Origin: Bartonella bacilliformis Ver097
GTDB taxonomy: Bacteria; Pseudomonadota; Alphaproteobacteria; Rhizobiales; Rhizobiaceae
Reading direction: 5' to 3'
Assembly (NCBI RefSeq): GCF_000709795.1
Contig: NZ_KL503804.1
Span: forward strand, 1-64,000
DNA: 64,000 nt
Program-made: the position numbers and the translations under genes
Shown here: piece after piece, positions 51,019-61,365 of the stretch
How the letters are laid out: each line of letters opens with the position of its first letter
Position numbering within the stretch: the first letter of the stretch is position 1
Notes under the pieces: generated by a model
Databases searched by the model: none
What the model was told of the DNA's origin: nothing
The model's input: only the letters and a program-made list of their open reading frames with translations

Positions 51019-53820
51019 GTGACCGATCTTACTCGACTACCAGAACATGATGTGTCGACCGGTATTGAACCAGTCAGTATCATTGAAGAAATGCAGCGCT
51101 CTTATCTTGATTATGCGATGAGCGTAATTGTGTCGCGTGCACTGCCTGATGTCCGTGATGGACTTAAGCCTGTCCATCGGCGTATTCTTCATGCGATGAA
51201 TGAAATGGGACTTTTGTTTAATAAGCCTTATCGTAAGTCAGCGGGTGTTGTTGGTGAAGTGATGGGAAAGTTTCATCCTCATGGTGATGCTTCAATTTAT
51301 GATGCTTTGGTGCGTATGGCACAGGATTTTTCTTTACGAAATCCTCTGATTGATGGACAGGGAAACTTTGGCTCTGTTGATGGTGATCCACCTGCAGCGA
51401 TGCGTTACACGGAATGTCGTTTAGAAAAAGTTGCAGAAGAACTTTTAGCTGATATTGATAAAGATACTGTTGATTTTCAAGATAATTATGATGGGCGTGA
51501 GCGTGAACCTATAGTTTTACCTGCACGTTTTCCTAACCTGTTAGTAAATGGATCGGGTGGTATTGCTGTAGGTATGGCAACCAATATTCCTCCACATAAT
51601 CTGGGTGAGGTTATTGATGGATGTATCGCTTTGATCGATAATCCTAACATAACTATAGATGATATGTTGGCAATTATCCCGGGGCCTGATTTTCCTACAG
51701 GTGGTATTATTCTTGGCCATTTTGGTGTTCGTTCCGCTTATGAAACAGGGCGTGGTTCAATTATTATGCGTGCTAAGGTTGAGATCGAGGAAATTCGCAA
51801 TCAGCGGCAGGCAATTATCGTAAGCGAAATACCTTATCAAGTTAATAAAGCAACAATGGTTGAGAAGATAGCCGAATTGGTGCGTGATAAACGTATCGAA
51901 GGAATCTCTGATTTGCGTGATGAATCTGATCGTGATGGGTATCGGGTTGTCATTGAATTGAAGAGAGAAGCTGTTGCAGATGTTGTTTTGAATCAACTTT
52001 ATCGTTATACACCGTTACAAGCCTCCTTTGGTTGCAATATGGTTGCATTGAATGGAGGAAAGCCTGAACAAATGACGTTGCTTGATATGCTTCGTGCATT
52101 TGTTTCCTTCCGCGAAGAAGTGGTAAGCCGGCGTACAAAATATCTTTTGCGTAAAGCACGTGAGCGTGCGCATGTTTTAGTTGGTCTTGCTATCGCTGTT
52201 GCTAATATTGATGAGATTATAGAATTAATTCGCAAAGCTCATGATCCACAGACAGCGCGTACACAGTTAATGGAACGGTGTTGGCTGGCTTCTGATGTAG
52301 CACCTTTGATTAAGCTTATAGATGATCCTCGTCATATTATTCATGAGGATAATACGTACAATTTGTCTGAGGAACAAGCACGTGCTATTTTAGAATTGCG
52401 TTTGCAAAGATTAACAGCACTTGGTCGTAATGAAATTGCTGATGAACTCAACGCAATTGGAGAAGATATTGCTGACTATCTTAGTATTTTAGCATCACGC
52501 TCACGGATCATGAACATTGTTAAAAGTGAACTCAGCGCTTTGCATAAGACATTTGCAACACCACGGCGTACTGTATTTGGTTTTGGTAGTGCCGAGATGG
52601 ACTGCGAAGATCTAATCGTGCCAGAAGATATGGTGGTGACAGTGAGCCATAGTGGCTATATTAAACGTGTGCCTCTAAATACATACCGTGCACAGCGTCG
52701 TGGTGGTAAGGGGCGTTCTGGTATGGCAACAAAGGATGAGGATTTTGTTACTCGCTTATTCGTGGCCAATACACATACACCGGTTCTTTTCTTCTCATCA
52801 CGTGGGATTGTTTATAAAGAGAAGGTTTGGCGTTTACCTGTTGGTACGCCGCAATCACGTGGCAGAGCTTTAATTAATATGTTGCCTTTGCAACAAGGTG
52901 AGCGCATTACAACAATTATGCCATTGCCAGAGGATGAAGAAAGTTGGGGTAAACTAGATATTATGTTTGCAACAACGCGTGGGACTGTACGCCGTAATAA
53001 ATTATCAGACTTTATTCAAGTTAATCGCAATGGTAAAATAGCAATGAAACTTGATGAAGAGAGAGATGAGATCCTTTCTGTAGAGACCTGTACAGAACGT
53101 GATGATGTTGTTCTTATTACAGCAAACGGGCAGTGTATTCGTTTTCCAGTTACTGATATTCGTGTATTTTCTGGTCGTAATTCGATGGGGGTACGTGGTA
53201 TCAATATGCTTGAGGGTGATAAGGTCATTTCAATGACTATTTTAGAGCATGTTGAAGCAACATCAGTCGAGCGTTCTGCTTATATTAAACGTGCAATCAG
53301 TGAGCGTCGTGTTGCAGGTTCAGATGATGAAGATATTTTAATTGTTGATGAAGATGGAGAGGAAATTGAGGTTGAATTAACAGATGAACGTTATGCAGAA
53401 CTTAGTGCTCATGAGCAAATGCTTTTAACAGTTAGTGAATTTGGTTATGGAAAACGTTCTTCTTCTTATGATTTCCGTATTTCAGGACGCGGTGGAAAAG
53501 GAATACGCGCAACTGATCCATCAAAGGCGGCTGAAATTGGTAAGTTAGTAGCAGCCTTTCCGGTAGAAGAACGAGATCAAATTATGTTAGTTTCGGATGG
53601 AGGACAGCTTATTCGTGTTCCCGTCAATTGTATTCGTATAGCGGGTCGTTCAACTAAAGGAGTCACAATCTTTAATACAGCAAAAGGTGAAAAAGTTGTA
53701 TCGGTTGAGCGTATTTCTGAATCTGAAAATGATACTAATCAGTTAGATGTTGATCAATTAGATATTGAAAGTGAGGAACATTCTGGCGCAGTTAGCATGA
53801 GTGAAGAAAAAAAACTCTGA
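51019..53820 (+). CDS. gyrA: DNA gyrase subunit A
   Basis: A 933-residue subunit that cuts and rejoins DNA during negative supercoiling. Catalytic tyrosine is Tyr130 in [10 protein letters not shown]. The quinolone-resistance region reads [20 protein letters not shown], with Ala91 at the position of E. coli Ser83 and Asp95 at the position of Asp87. The C-terminal beta-propeller includes the [11 protein letters not shown]yrA box, and an acidic tail follows. GTG start at 51019. Its length is slightly above E. coli GyrA because of an insert at about 755-800 ([19 protein letters not shown]), typical of Rhizobiales. Confidence 0.98.
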   Translation: MTDLTRLPEHDVSTGIEPVSIIEEMQRSYLDYAMSVIVSRALPDVRDGLKPVHRRILHAMNEMGLLFNKPYRKSAGVVGEVMGKFHPHGDASIYDALVRMAQDFSLRNPLIDGQGNFGSVDGDPPAAMRYTECRLEKVAEELLADIDKDTVDFQDNYDGREREPIVLPARFPNLLVNGSGGIAVGMATNIPPHNLGEVIDGCIALIDNPNITIDDMLAIIPGPDFPTGGIILGHFGVRSAYETGRGSIIMRAKVEIEEIRNQRQAIIVSEIPYQVNKATMVEKIAELVRDKRIEGISDLRDESDRDGYRVVIELKREAVADVVLNQLYRYTPLQASFGCNMVALNGGKPEQMTLLDMLRAFVSFREEVVSRRTKYLLRKARERAHVLVGLAIAVANIDEIIELIRKAHDPQTARTQLMERCWLASDVAPLIKLIDDPRHIIHEDNTYNLSEEQARAILELRLQRLTALGRNEIADELNAIGEDIADYLSILASRSRIMNIVKSELSALHKTFATPRRTVFGFGSAEMDCEDLIVPEDMVVTVSHSGYIKRVPLNTYRAQRRGGKGRSGMATKDEDFVTRLFVANTHTPVLFFSSRGIVYKEKVWRLPVGTPQSRGRALINMLPLQQGERITTIMPLPEDEESWGKLDIMFATTRGTVRRNKLSDFIQVNRNGKIAMKLDEERDEILSVETCTERDDVVLITANGQCIRFPVTDIRVFSGRNSMGVRGINMLEGDKVISMTILEHVEATSVERSAYIKRAISERRVAGSDDEDILIVDEDGEEIEVELTDERYAELSAHEQMLLTVSEFGYGKRSSSYDFRISGRGGKGIRATDPSKAAEIGKLVAAFPVEERDQIMLVSDGGQLIRVPVNCIRIAGRSTKGVTIFNTAKGEKVVSVERISESENDTNQLDVDQLDIESEEHSGAVSMSEEKKL

Positions 53821-53837
53821 AAATGTCAGAATTAGCT

Positions 53838-54332
53838 ATGACAATTGCTTTTTATGCAGGCTCCTTTGATCCTATTACAAACGGTCATCTTGATGTTTTG
53901 CGAGGCAGTTTACTGCTGGCTAATAAAGTTGTTGTAGCTATAGGTGTGCAGGCTCAAAAACAGTCTCTCTTTAGTTTTGAAGAGCGTGTTGATTTAATCA
54001 CGCAAGTGGGAAGGGATTTATTGAATATAGGTCCTGATCGATTACAGGTTATTTCATTTGATAATCTTTTGATTGATAAAGCACGTGAAATTGGTGCGTC
54101 ATTTCTTGTTCGTGGGTTGCGTGATGGTACAGATCTTGATTATGAAATGCAAATGGCAGGAATGAATGGGATGATGGCTCCTGAGTTGCAGACTGTGTTT
54201 TTGCCAGCGAGTATTTCTGGTCGTGTGATAACTTCTACATTGGTCCGTCAAGTTGCTGCTATGGGAGGAGATGTTACACATTTTGTCCCTCAAAATGTTG
54301 CACAAGCTTTGCGCTTAAAGTTTAAATTTTAA
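53838..54332 (+). CDS. coaD: Phosphopantetheine adenylyltransferase
   Basis: A 164-residue enzyme of coenzyme A synthesis, transferring AMP from ATP to 4'-phosphopantetheine. [13 protein letters not shown] holds the T/HxGH nucleotide motif, and [19 protein letters not shown] and [21 protein letters not shown] complete the family pattern. I use the ATG at 53838 (MTIAFYAG), matching family N-termini; an in-frame ATG at 53823 just after the gyrA stop is possible. Confidence 0.95.
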   Translation: MTIAFYAGSFDPITNGHLDVLRGSLLLANKVVVAIGVQAQKQSLFSFEERVDLITQVGRDLLNIGPDRLQVISFDNLLIDKAREIGASFLVRGLRDGTDLDYEMQMAGMNGMMAPELQTVFLPASISGRVITSTLVRQVAAMGGDVTHFVPQNVAQALRLKFKF

Positions 54333-54346
54333 AAAGGAGAAAGAGT

Positions 54347-54922
54347 GTGTATTCTAGATTTTTTTATATTTTGATGTGCATTCTTTGCCTTTTTTCATTT
54401 AGTGTAGCAGCAGATGATCATAATATCCTTGTTTTATCTCTGAAAAATGGTGATGTAATCATACGCCTTCGTTCTGACCTGGCACCAAAGCATGTTATTC
54501 AAATCAAAAAGTTAGCAAAAGAAGGGGCATATGATTATGTCGTGTTTCACCGCGTTATTCCTGGTTTTATGGCTCAAACTGGCGATGTAAAATTTGGGAA
54601 AAAGGGTAGTGCTGATTTTGATCTTAAACGCGTTGGAATGGGTGGTTCAAGTTATCCTGATCTTCCGGCAGAGTTTTCAAAGCAGCCATTTAAGCGTGGT
54701 ACCGTTGGTATGGCGCGTTCACAAGATCCTAATTCGGCAAATTCTCAATTTTTTATTTGTTTTGCTGATGCTGCTTTTTTAAATGGCCAATATACTATTG
54801 TTGGAGAAGTTATAGAAGGCATGGATGTTGTCGATAGAATTAAAAAAGGCACTATAGCCAATAATGGATCTGTAGCAGATCCTGATGTCATTAAGTCTGT
54901 TCATTTGCAAGCTAGTAAATAA
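54347..54922 (+). CDS. ppiA: Periplasmic cyclophilin-type peptidyl-prolyl isomerase
   Basis: A 191-residue PPIase with a signal peptide (MYSRFFYILMCILCLFSFSVAA) directing it to the periplasm, where it assists folding of exported proteins. Cyclophilin core motifs: VVFHRVIPGFMAQTGD (catalytic arginine in FHRV), GTVGMARSQDPNSANSQFFICFADA, and GQYTIVGEVIEGMDVVD. GTG start at 54347 after AAGGAGA. Followed directly by a cytoplasmic paralogue, an arrangement seen in other alphaproteobacteria. Confidence 0.94.
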   Translation: MYSRFFYILMCILCLFSFSVAADDHNILVLSLKNGDVIIRLRSDLAPKHVIQIKKLAKEGAYDYVVFHRVIPGFMAQTGDVKFGKKGSADFDLKRVGMGGSSYPDLPAEFSKQPFKRGTVGMARSQDPNSANSQFFICFADAAFLNGQYTIVGEVIEGMDVVDRIKKGTIANNGSVADPDVIKSVHLQASK

Positions 54923-54937
54923 GTGAAAGGGGATCCC

Positions 54938-55450
54938 GTGGTTGATATTAAAGATCCGGAAAATATCTTAATTCTTGAAACAACAAAAGGAAAAGTTATT
55001 ATTGAATTATTCATCGATTTAGCACCTAGTCATGTTGCACGTATCAAAGAGCTGGTGAATGAAGGAGCCTATGATAATGTTGTTTTCCATCGTGTTATCG
55101 ATGGTTTTATGGCACAAACTGGTGATGTGCAGTTTGGAAAAAAGGATAGTGAAACATTCGATTTATCACGTGCAGGTATAGGAGGATCAAATAAGCCTAA
55201 TTTAACTGCGGAGTTTTCAAATATTGCTCATAAACGTGGTACAGTTTCTATGGCACGCAGCCAGAATCCAAATTCTGGTAATTCACAGTTTTTCATTTGT
55301 TTTGTAGATGCTCCTTGGCTTGATCGTCAATATTCTGTGTGGGGACAGGTTATTGAAGGTATAGAGAATGTTGATAAGATTAAGCGTGGTGAGCCTGCTA
55401 TGGATCCTGATTTTATTATCAAGGCTACAATTTCTGAAAATGCAAAATGA
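54938..55450 (+). CDS. ppiB: Cytoplasmic cyclophilin-type peptidyl-prolyl isomerase
   Basis: A 170-residue cyclophilin without signal peptide, paralogous to the gene just upstream. VVFHRVIDGFMAQTGDVQFGKKD, GTVSMARSQNPNSGNSQFFICFVDAPWLD and YSVWGQVIEGIENVDKI are the catalytic core. I start at the GTG at 54938 (MVDIKDPENI) because AAAGGGG lies just before it; the frame from the GTG at 54923 would include that site. Confidence 0.94.
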   Translation: MVDIKDPENILILETTKGKVIIELFIDLAPSHVARIKELVNEGAYDNVVFHRVIDGFMAQTGDVQFGKKDSETFDLSRAGIGGSNKPNLTAEFSNIAHKRGTVSMARSQNPNSGNSQFFICFVDAPWLDRQYSVWGQVIEGIENVDKIKRGEPAMDPDFIIKATISENAK

Positions 55451-55754
55451 TCAAGAACGTTGCATATAGCTATTATTATGATTTATTGTGAATTTTATTA
55501 GATTTTGAGTGGGCTATTTTTTACTATGCAATTAATTTTTAACTTTTTTCATTTGCAGTAAATAGCTTTACTGAAGTTGTTTATTTGCTATAGCAATTTA
55601 TATTTTCTTCATCTCATTGTATTTTTACGTCGTCTCAGTGTTGAGATGATTAAAAATCATTATAATGTTTGTAACTTTTATGATCATTCAATTAGAAAGA
55701 GTTATCGCTCACAGAAATACAGGCGATAGAATATATTAAATTGCAAAAGCAAGA
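55451..55754. other. ppiB-tgt intergenic region
   Basis: About 300 AT-rich bases. Two weak hairpins (CTCAGTGTTGAG near 55636; TATCGC/GCGATA near 55703-55728) are visible. No gene or clear promoter. Confidence 0.45.
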
Positions 55755-56891
55755 ATGATGATAAAGACATTTAACTATAAAAAAATTGCTCAAGATGGGT
55801 GTGCACGCCGGGGCGAGATTATAACAGGCCGAGGGTGTATTCGTACACCTGCATTCATGCCAGTTGGAACAGCAGCAACTGTTAAGGCTATGTATATGGA
55901 TCAGCTACGTGATCTTGGTACGGATATCATTTTGGGTAATACGTATCATTTGATGTTGCGTCCAGGAGCTGAACGTGTTGCGCGTTTGGGCGGCTTACAT
56001 GAATTTGCACATTGGCCTGAGCCTATTTTAACGGATTCAGGTGGTTTTCAGGTTATGTCGCTTGCAGGAATTTGTAAAGTTACAGAGCAAGGTGTAATTT
56101 TTCGCTCTTATCTTAATGGAGCTCAATATGAGATGAGTCCAGAGCGTTCTATTGAAATCCAAGGGCTACTTGATTCTGATATTCAAATGCAGCTTGATCA
56201 ATGTATTGCATTGCCTGCGAAGGAAAGAGAAATAGAAGCGGCTATGGAACTTTCATTACGTTGGGCACAGCGTTGTAAAACAGCGTTTGGTCATCAACCT
56301 GAGAAAGCTATGTTTGGTATTGTTCAGGGTGGGGATAATATGAAATTACGTGAACGCTCTGTTTTAGCATTGAAAGAAATGGATTTGAAAGGCTATGCTA
56401 TTGGAGGGCTCGCAGTTGGAGAACCCCAGGATGTTATGATAACTGTATTAGATGCTACTTGTCCGCTTTTGCCAGAGGATAAGCCACGTTATCTCATGGG
56501 GGTCGGGACGCCGGATGATATTTTAAAAAGTGTTGCTCGAGGTATTGATATGTTTGATTGTGTGATGCCAACCCGTGCAGGGCGTCATGGTTTAGCTTTT
56601 ACTCGTTTTGGCAGGATCAATTTACGTAATGCTCGTTATGCAGAAGATTTGCGTCCTCTGGATCCACAATCACCATGTCCTGCTGCACGTGATTATAGCT
56701 GTGCTTATTTGCATCATTTAATAAAATCTGGTGAATCTCTTGGTGGTATGTTGTTAACTTGGAATAATCTTTCTTATTATCAACAACTTATGCAGGGTAT
56801 TCGTGATGCTATTGAAGCAGGATGTTATGCAGACTTTTGTGCTGAAACAACTTCTGCATGGATGCAAGGTGATAAGATATTGACAAATTAG
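55755..56891 (+). CDS. tgt: Queuine tRNA-ribosyltransferase
   Basis: A 378-residue enzyme exchanging guanine-34 for the queuosine precursor in tRNAs Asn, Asp, His and Tyr. Family segments: GCIRTPAFMPVGTAATVKAM, DILLGNTYHL-type DIILGNTYHLMLRPG, the active-site LTDSGGFQVMSL, FGIVQGG, GGLAVGE, PRYLMGVGTPDDIL and FDCVMPTRAGRHG. The zinc ligands are near the C-terminus (CPAARDYSCAYLHHLI). ATG-ATG start; either is possible. Confidence 0.97.
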   Translation: MMIKTFNYKKIAQDGCARRGEIITGRGCIRTPAFMPVGTAATVKAMYMDQLRDLGTDIILGNTYHLMLRPGAERVARLGGLHEFAHWPEPILTDSGGFQVMSLAGICKVTEQGVIFRSYLNGAQYEMSPERSIEIQGLLDSDIQMQLDQCIALPAKEREIEAAMELSLRWAQRCKTAFGHQPEKAMFGIVQGGDNMKLRERSVLALKEMDLKGYAIGGLAVGEPQDVMITVLDATCPLLPEDKPRYLMGVGTPDDILKSVARGIDMFDCVMPTRAGRHGLAFTRFGRINLRNARYAEDLRPLDPQSPCPAARDYSCAYLHHLIKSGESLGGMLLTWNNLSYYQQLMQGIRDAIEAGCYADFCAETTSAWMQGDKILTN

Positions 56892-57000
56892 TGTCTGATT
56901 TTTTGAGTATTGCTCATATGATTGAATTCATTGTTTTGTAGAAAAGATTTTTTTGTTTTTTTTAACACTATAAACTGCTGGAGTATTTCTCTTAAAAAAG

Positions 57001-57040
57001 ATAAAACTGCGCATCCATTTCTAGAATAGCGCAGTTTTAT
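57001..57040 (+). terminator. Terminator downstream of tgt
   Basis: ATAAAACTGCGC at 57001-57012 and its complement at 57029-57040, a perfect 12-bp stem with a 16-base loop. T-rich on the 3' arm. It lies 110 bases past the tgt stop. Confidence 0.7.
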
Positions 57041-57360
57041 TGATAAATGTTTTCTCTGTGATATATAGAATATCTAGCAGAGACAACTGTTCTCCGGTAC
57101 GCAATACATGATCCGGAAAAAACTATTTAGGTCAATAATGTTAATTACAGGTTAGTGATTTCTTAAATAAGTATAAAAATTGCATTTTTTATCAAATTTT
57201 GTAAGAATTAATCATAGAAATTTAGATAAGAGGACCATACCAACTGTATGTAATACATAGAAAAAAAATAGCTCGATATAGTATGATGATATCTATTTTA
57301 ACTTTGTAAAACGTAAAAAATTATTCTAGAGGTTTTCATAATATAGCAACGTGTTTTGAT

Positions 57361-57402
57361 ATCATTACAAAATGAATATTTTATTATTCATTTTGTAATG
57401 AT
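57361..57402. repeat. Perfect 18-bp inverted repeat
   Basis: ATCATTACAAAATGAATA at 57361-57378 is followed by a six-base loop and its exact complement at 57385-57402. No long T run follows in either direction, so it is not a standard terminator. It could be an operator, a transcript-end hairpin, or the ends of a small mobile repeat. Confidence 0.75.
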
Positions 57403-57681
57403 TATTGTAGCATTTCCTTTATAAGGAGTTTCTGGTTTTATATAAATTATTATCAGTAGAAAAAATTTTATGATTTTTCTAATTAGCTGGTTTAAAAAAT
57501 CTAAATTATTGATGCACTTGAATTTTTATTGGTAAATTCTGCAGAGCTTATAAGGTGGAGCTTGTTAAATTTCTCCAGACAGTGATGGAGACATATCATA
57601 AGTTATTCTGAGTAATTTTTATCGTTCAGTGAATTGACTTTTATTCTTGAGTATTGATAGAAATGATGATGCACACATTTC

Positions 57682-59118
57682 TCATTTAAGAGGTCCATTT
57701 TGTCCGGTTGGATTTTTAAATATTCTGTACGAAACGCGTAATGCAAATGGAATACCAAGAAAGAATAAAATACCGATAAATGTTGTAAAAAGAGCTTTTG
57801 CTGCAGAAATCATTCCCTCTATTCCTCCAGGATTAAATAAACCAGCGAGCTTAGTAATTACTCCTGCTAATGCTGCGCTTAACGCTATTGGGAATAATTG
57901 TACTGACGTGAGGGATTCACTTGCACGCAGAGCATCTTCATCGCTAGCACACTGTAATATTCGTGTTAATAGATGTGGCCATGCTATGCCGTTGCTAATT
58001 CCGATAGCAAATAATGCTAAGCCAATAATGGAAATATACTCAAAAATAGTTACTTCTGTTGGAATAAGCCATAAAAGTACTCCTATATTTAAAAGTGTTA
58101 ATATAGGAGAATACACTATGATGCGGCAAATTTTTTTTGTTGATGCACTAGCAGTTAATAAAGAACCACATGTCCAACCCAGGCTGATTAATGCAGTCAT
58201 ATAACCTGTAGTTAGTGGATCTTTACCATGAAGTTCTTGAAGAAAAAGTGGTAGATAAAGTTCCATACCGTAAGCTACTGTGCTCATGATGAGTATCAGC
58301 GAATAAATAGGAAAAAATTCAGATGAAAAAGAGAAGGCTTTATGTGGCAGCATAGGATGAGGAGTTGATGATTCAAGTTTTGCTAAAACGAAAAAAAGGC
58401 CAATTCCAATCGTTAAACTACAGGCTGTTGCAATTGTTGTATCGATAACACTACCAATAGAGATAATAAGAATTAATAAGGTGAGGGTAAGGAGTTGAAC
58501 AAGAGGAAAAGGGAGTGTTGGAATATGAGTTTTATTTTCTTTTGGCAAAAACTTATATGCTACAAGTGAGAAAATTATTGCTAAAACCCCAACAATCCAG
58601 AAAGATGCTCTCCATAAGTTATATTGTGCAAAAATACCACCGATGGCTGGTCCTAGCAATGTTGATATACCCCACATTCCAGAGATAATGCTTAATGCGT
58701 ATGACCATAAATGCGAACTAAAAATAATGCGCACCACGGAATAGGATAAGGATAATAAAAAACCACCACCAAAACCTTGGATAAGACGTCCTATTAAAAA
58801 TAATGGCATATTGCCAGCAATGCTGCAGACAAAGGTGCCCGTTGCAAAGATGAGCGCAGAAATAGCATAGATTTTATGAAGCTCCATTTTTCTTAGCATT
58901 TTTGTTACAAGTGAAGCTCCAATCAGTGAAGCTATAACAAAAATAGCTGATGCCCAAGAATAATATTGTTCACCACCAATATCATCGACAATGGAAGGCA
59001 AAATAGTAATAACGATGTAAACATTGACGGCGTGCAAAATAACTCCACCCGAAAGGGTTAGAGAGTAAAGACCGTTTTTACCAGATAAGAGTTCAGACCA
59101 GCTTTGTTTTTTAACCAT
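57682..59118 (-). CDS. Major facilitator superfamily transporter
   Basis: A 478-residue inner-membrane transporter with about 12-14 predicted membrane helices. MFS features: a motif-A-like loop after TM2 region (GASLVTKMLRKMELHKIYAIS), LIGRLIQGFGGGFLLSLSYSVVR in TM4 region, and GMWGISTLLGPAIGGIF resembling the drug-exporter motif C (GxxxGPxxGG) of drug:H+ antiporters. This suggests export of small molecules or drugs, but substrate cannot be given. It lies alone on the minus strand, between tgt and icd. Confidence 0.85.
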   Translation of the reverse strand: MVKKQSWSELLSGKNGLYSLTLSGGVILHAVNVYIVITILPSIVDDIGGEQYYSWASAIFVIASLIGASLVTKMLRKMELHKIYAISALIFATGTFVCSIAGNMPLFLIGRLIQGFGGGFLLSLSYSVVRIIFSSHLWSYALSIISGMWGISTLLGPAIGGIFAQYNLWRASFWIVGVLAIIFSLVAYKFLPKENKTHIPTLPFPLVQLLTLTLLILIISIGSVIDTTIATACSLTIGIGLFFVLAKLESSTPHPMLPHKAFSFSSEFFPIYSLILIMSTVAYGMELYLPLFLQELHGKDPLTTGYMTALISLGWTCGSLLTASASTKKICRIIVYSPILTLLNIGVLLWLIPTEVTIFEYISIIGLALFAIGISNGIAWPHLLTRILQCASDEDALRASESLTSVQLFPIALSAALAGVITKLAGLFNPGGIEGMISAAKALFTTFIGILFFLGIPFALRVSYRIFKNPTGQNGPLK

Positions 59119-59235
59119 TTACATATTAAAAATAATCGTTTTTCTTCAAGTTAAATATAATTCGGTTTTTTAATTTTTCTAGGAAGGGTTCAAAGCTCTC
59201 CTCTCGTAAAATTTTGAGGTTTTCAATAATGTCTT

Positions 59236-60450
59236 TCAATGAGCCATTGCTTTTTTAAGATTTTGGTCAACCTTATCAAGGAAACCCACCGTGGAGAGCC
59301 ATGATTGTTTAGGACCAATCAAAATTGCAAGATCCTTTGTCATGAAACCTTCTTCAACGGTATTAATGCAGACCATTTCCAATATAGCAGCAAAGTTTTT
59401 TAATTTCTCGTTGTTATCAAGTTTAGCGCGATGCGCTAGTCCGCGTGTCCATGCAAAAATAGAAGCGATAGAATTTGTTGATGTTTCTTCATTCTTTTGA
59501 TGCTGACGGTAATGACGCGTAACTGTACCATGTGCAGCTTCTGCTTCAACAACTTTTCCGTCTGGAGTCATGAGAACAGAGGTCATGAGACCAAGTGAAC
59601 CAAAACCTTGAGCAACGATATCTGATTGAACATCACCGTCATAGTTTTTACATGCCCAAACATAACCCCCTGACCATTTGAGTGCAGAAGCAACCATGTC
59701 ATCAATTAGACGGTGTTCGTAATTTAGTTTACGATTTTCAAATTCATCTTTAAATTCCATATCAAATATTTCTTGAAAAATATCTTTAAAATGGCCATCA
59801 TAAGCTTTCAGAATAGTATTTTTTGTCGAAAGATAAACAGGAACATTTCGTTGTAGAGCATAATTGAAAGATGCACGTGCAAAATTACGGATTGACTCAT
59901 CAAGGTTATACATAGCCATGGAGACACCTGCGCTCGGGGCATCAAAGACATCATGCTCAATAACTTGACCATCATCGCCAACAAATTTGATGCTTAATTT
60001 TCCTTTGCCAGGGAATTTAAAATCAGTTGCTTTATACTGATCACCAAAAGCATGACGTCCAATAATAATTGGTTTTGTCCAATTGGGAACAAGACGTGGA
60101 ACATTTTTGCAGATAATCGGTTCACGAAAAATGACTCCTCCCAAAATATTGCGGATTGTGCCATTGGGTGATTTCCACATTTTTTTCAAGTTAAATTCTT
60201 TAACACGTAATTCATCAGGAGTGATAGTCGCACATTTTATGCCAACTCCATATTGTTTGATAGCATGAGCGGAATCAATTGTTACTTGATCGTTAGTGCC
60301 ATCTCGATTGGTAATGGAGAGGTCATAATATTTAAGATCAATATCTAGATAGGGATGGATCAATTTGTCTTTAATATATTTCCAGATAACACGGGTCATT
60401 TCATCTCCGTCGATTTCGACAACGGGATTGTCCACTTTGATCTTTTCCAT
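59236..60450 (-). CDS. icd: NADP-dependent isocitrate dehydrogenase
   Basis: A 404-residue TCA-cycle enzyme of the eukaryotic-like homodimeric type (subfamily II), making 2-oxoglutarate. Begins [66 protein letters not shown] binds substrate, and [15 protein letters not shown] is the cofactor region. The ATG at 60450 has AGAGG six bases upstream; the longer frame to 60528 is not family-like. Its product 2-oxoglutarate is the normal ligand of PII, whose gene here is degraded. Confidence 0.97.
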   Translation of the reverse strand: MEKIKVDNPVVEIDGDEMTRVIWKYIKDKLIHPYLDIDLKYYDLSITNRDGTNDQVTIDSAHAIKQYGVGIKCATITPDELRVKEFNLKKMWKSPNGTIRNILGGVIFREPIICKNVPRLVPNWTKPIIIGRHAFGDQYKATDFKFPGKGKLSIKFVGDDGQVIEHDVFDAPSAGVSMAMYNLDESIRNFARASFNYALQRNVPVYLSTKNTILKAYDGHFKDIFQEIFDMEFKDEFENRKLNYEHRLIDDMVASALKWSGGYVWACKNYDGDVQSDIVAQGFGSLGLMTSVLMTPDGKVVEAEAAHGTVTRHYRQHQKNEETSTNSIASIFAWTRGLAHRAKLDNNEKLKNFAAILEMVCINTVEEGFMTKDLAILIGPKQSWLSTVGFLDKVDQNLKKAMAH

Positions 60451-60723
60451 TAAAGGCCTCTTTTTCTTGTCAGCAATAAAAATTACTATAGCATTTTCAA
60501 TTCTATGATGAAAAGTAAAAATAAGCACAATAGAAAAAATTCAATTTTATAAAGAAATAGAATAATATAACAATAAGCTACTGTGTTATATTTTTGAAAA
60601 ATATGAAAATATTTATAAATAAAATTGAATTTTTATTATTTATTTTTTCTTTTTGAGTTTTATTTATTGTGTTACATAATTCCGTTTAGATATCGTTTAC
60701 GTTATCTTGAATGGAGGGGGATA

Positions 60724-61365
60724 ATGGTTTTTATCAATTCATTTCGGTCACATATAAGGACTGAGGAATATCAGAAGAATAATAGTTTACATGTAAAACA
60801 GGGTTTTAATGAAATAGTTCAGGATACTCTTCAAGCCTCACTTGTGTATATTAATACTAGAGATGTTTTTTGTTCAACTGTGTATGACGCATTGCTGTGT
60901 ATTCAAGAATCTTCTAATAATAAAGGGCGAGTTACGGATTTTTCTTTTCATTTGAACAGTGTTGCTAATTTTGTTGATTGGTTAGGAGAGCTAGCTGATG
61001 ATGGTGTTTCCTCATTTCAAGATTACGATGGTACTCCGAAGAAATATTTTCAGGTTTATGTTCCCGTGACAGTAAATGGTGATCAATGGAAGAATTTTTT
61101 GAATTCCTTAGATAAAGAAGAGAAATTGTCTAACGGAACACAAGTTTTATTGGACATTACAGAAAATGATTCTGCTAAAGTATATAATCAATCAGGTGTA
61201 GAAAATTTTGCTAAAAATTTGACTAGTTGGAAACAAAGCAATATATCTAGTGCAATATGGGGTCGTCGTATGATTGATGAAGAATCAATTCAACAGTTTC
61301 AACAAGAAAGTAAGCAGATATTTACTGGAGCTATAGGATCTATTCGATTTTCTATTATTTATTAA
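60724..61365 (+). CDS. Unrecognised 213-residue protein
   Basis: A well-formed gene: ATG at 60724 with a very strong GGAGGGGG site five bases away, and normal codon composition for the window. The protein is hydrophilic, has no signal peptide from this start and no obvious membrane segment; it is rich in Ser, Asn, Gln and aromatic residues and ends SIRFSIIY. I recognise no family, no catalytic motif and no BID/FIC-type effector domain. A longer frame starting with TTG at 60625 would add a hydrophobic stretch, but lacks a ribosome site and is probably not translated. It stands alone, divergent from icd, beside a decayed region. Could be a lineage-specific or host-interaction protein. Confidence 0.7.
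   Translation: MVFINSFRSHIRTEEYQKNNSLHVKQGFNEIVQDTLQASLVYINTRDVFCSTVYDALLCIQESSNNKGRVTDFSFHLNSVANFVDWLGELADDGVSSFQDYDGTPKKYFQVYVPVTVNGDQWKNFLNSLDKEEKLSNGTQVLLDITENDSAKVYNQSGVENFAKNLTSWKQSNISSAIWGRRMIDEESIQQFQQESKQIFTGAIGSIRFSIIY

Larger units (their letters stand above)
56892..57681. other. Gene-free region between tgt and the MFS gene
   Basis: About 790 bases between convergent genes. It holds the tgt terminator (57001-57040) and a perfect 18-bp hairpin (57361-57402), listed separately. No coding frame of note; the plus-strand frame at 57647-58204 is antisense to the MFS gene. Confidence 0.6.

Noticed and set aside
54347-55450. Tandem cyclophilin pair as an unusual duplication
   Set aside because: A periplasmic plus cytoplasmic cyclophilin side by side is common in alphaproteobacteria.
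57647-58204. 185-codon plus-strand frame
   Set aside because: Antisense to the MFS transporter, with no ribosome site and no family features.
60625-60723. N-terminal extension of the orphan gene starting with TTG, giving a hydrophobic segment
   Set aside because: No ribosome site there, while a very strong one precedes the ATG at 60724; the hydrophobic stretch is simply T-rich noncoding DNA.
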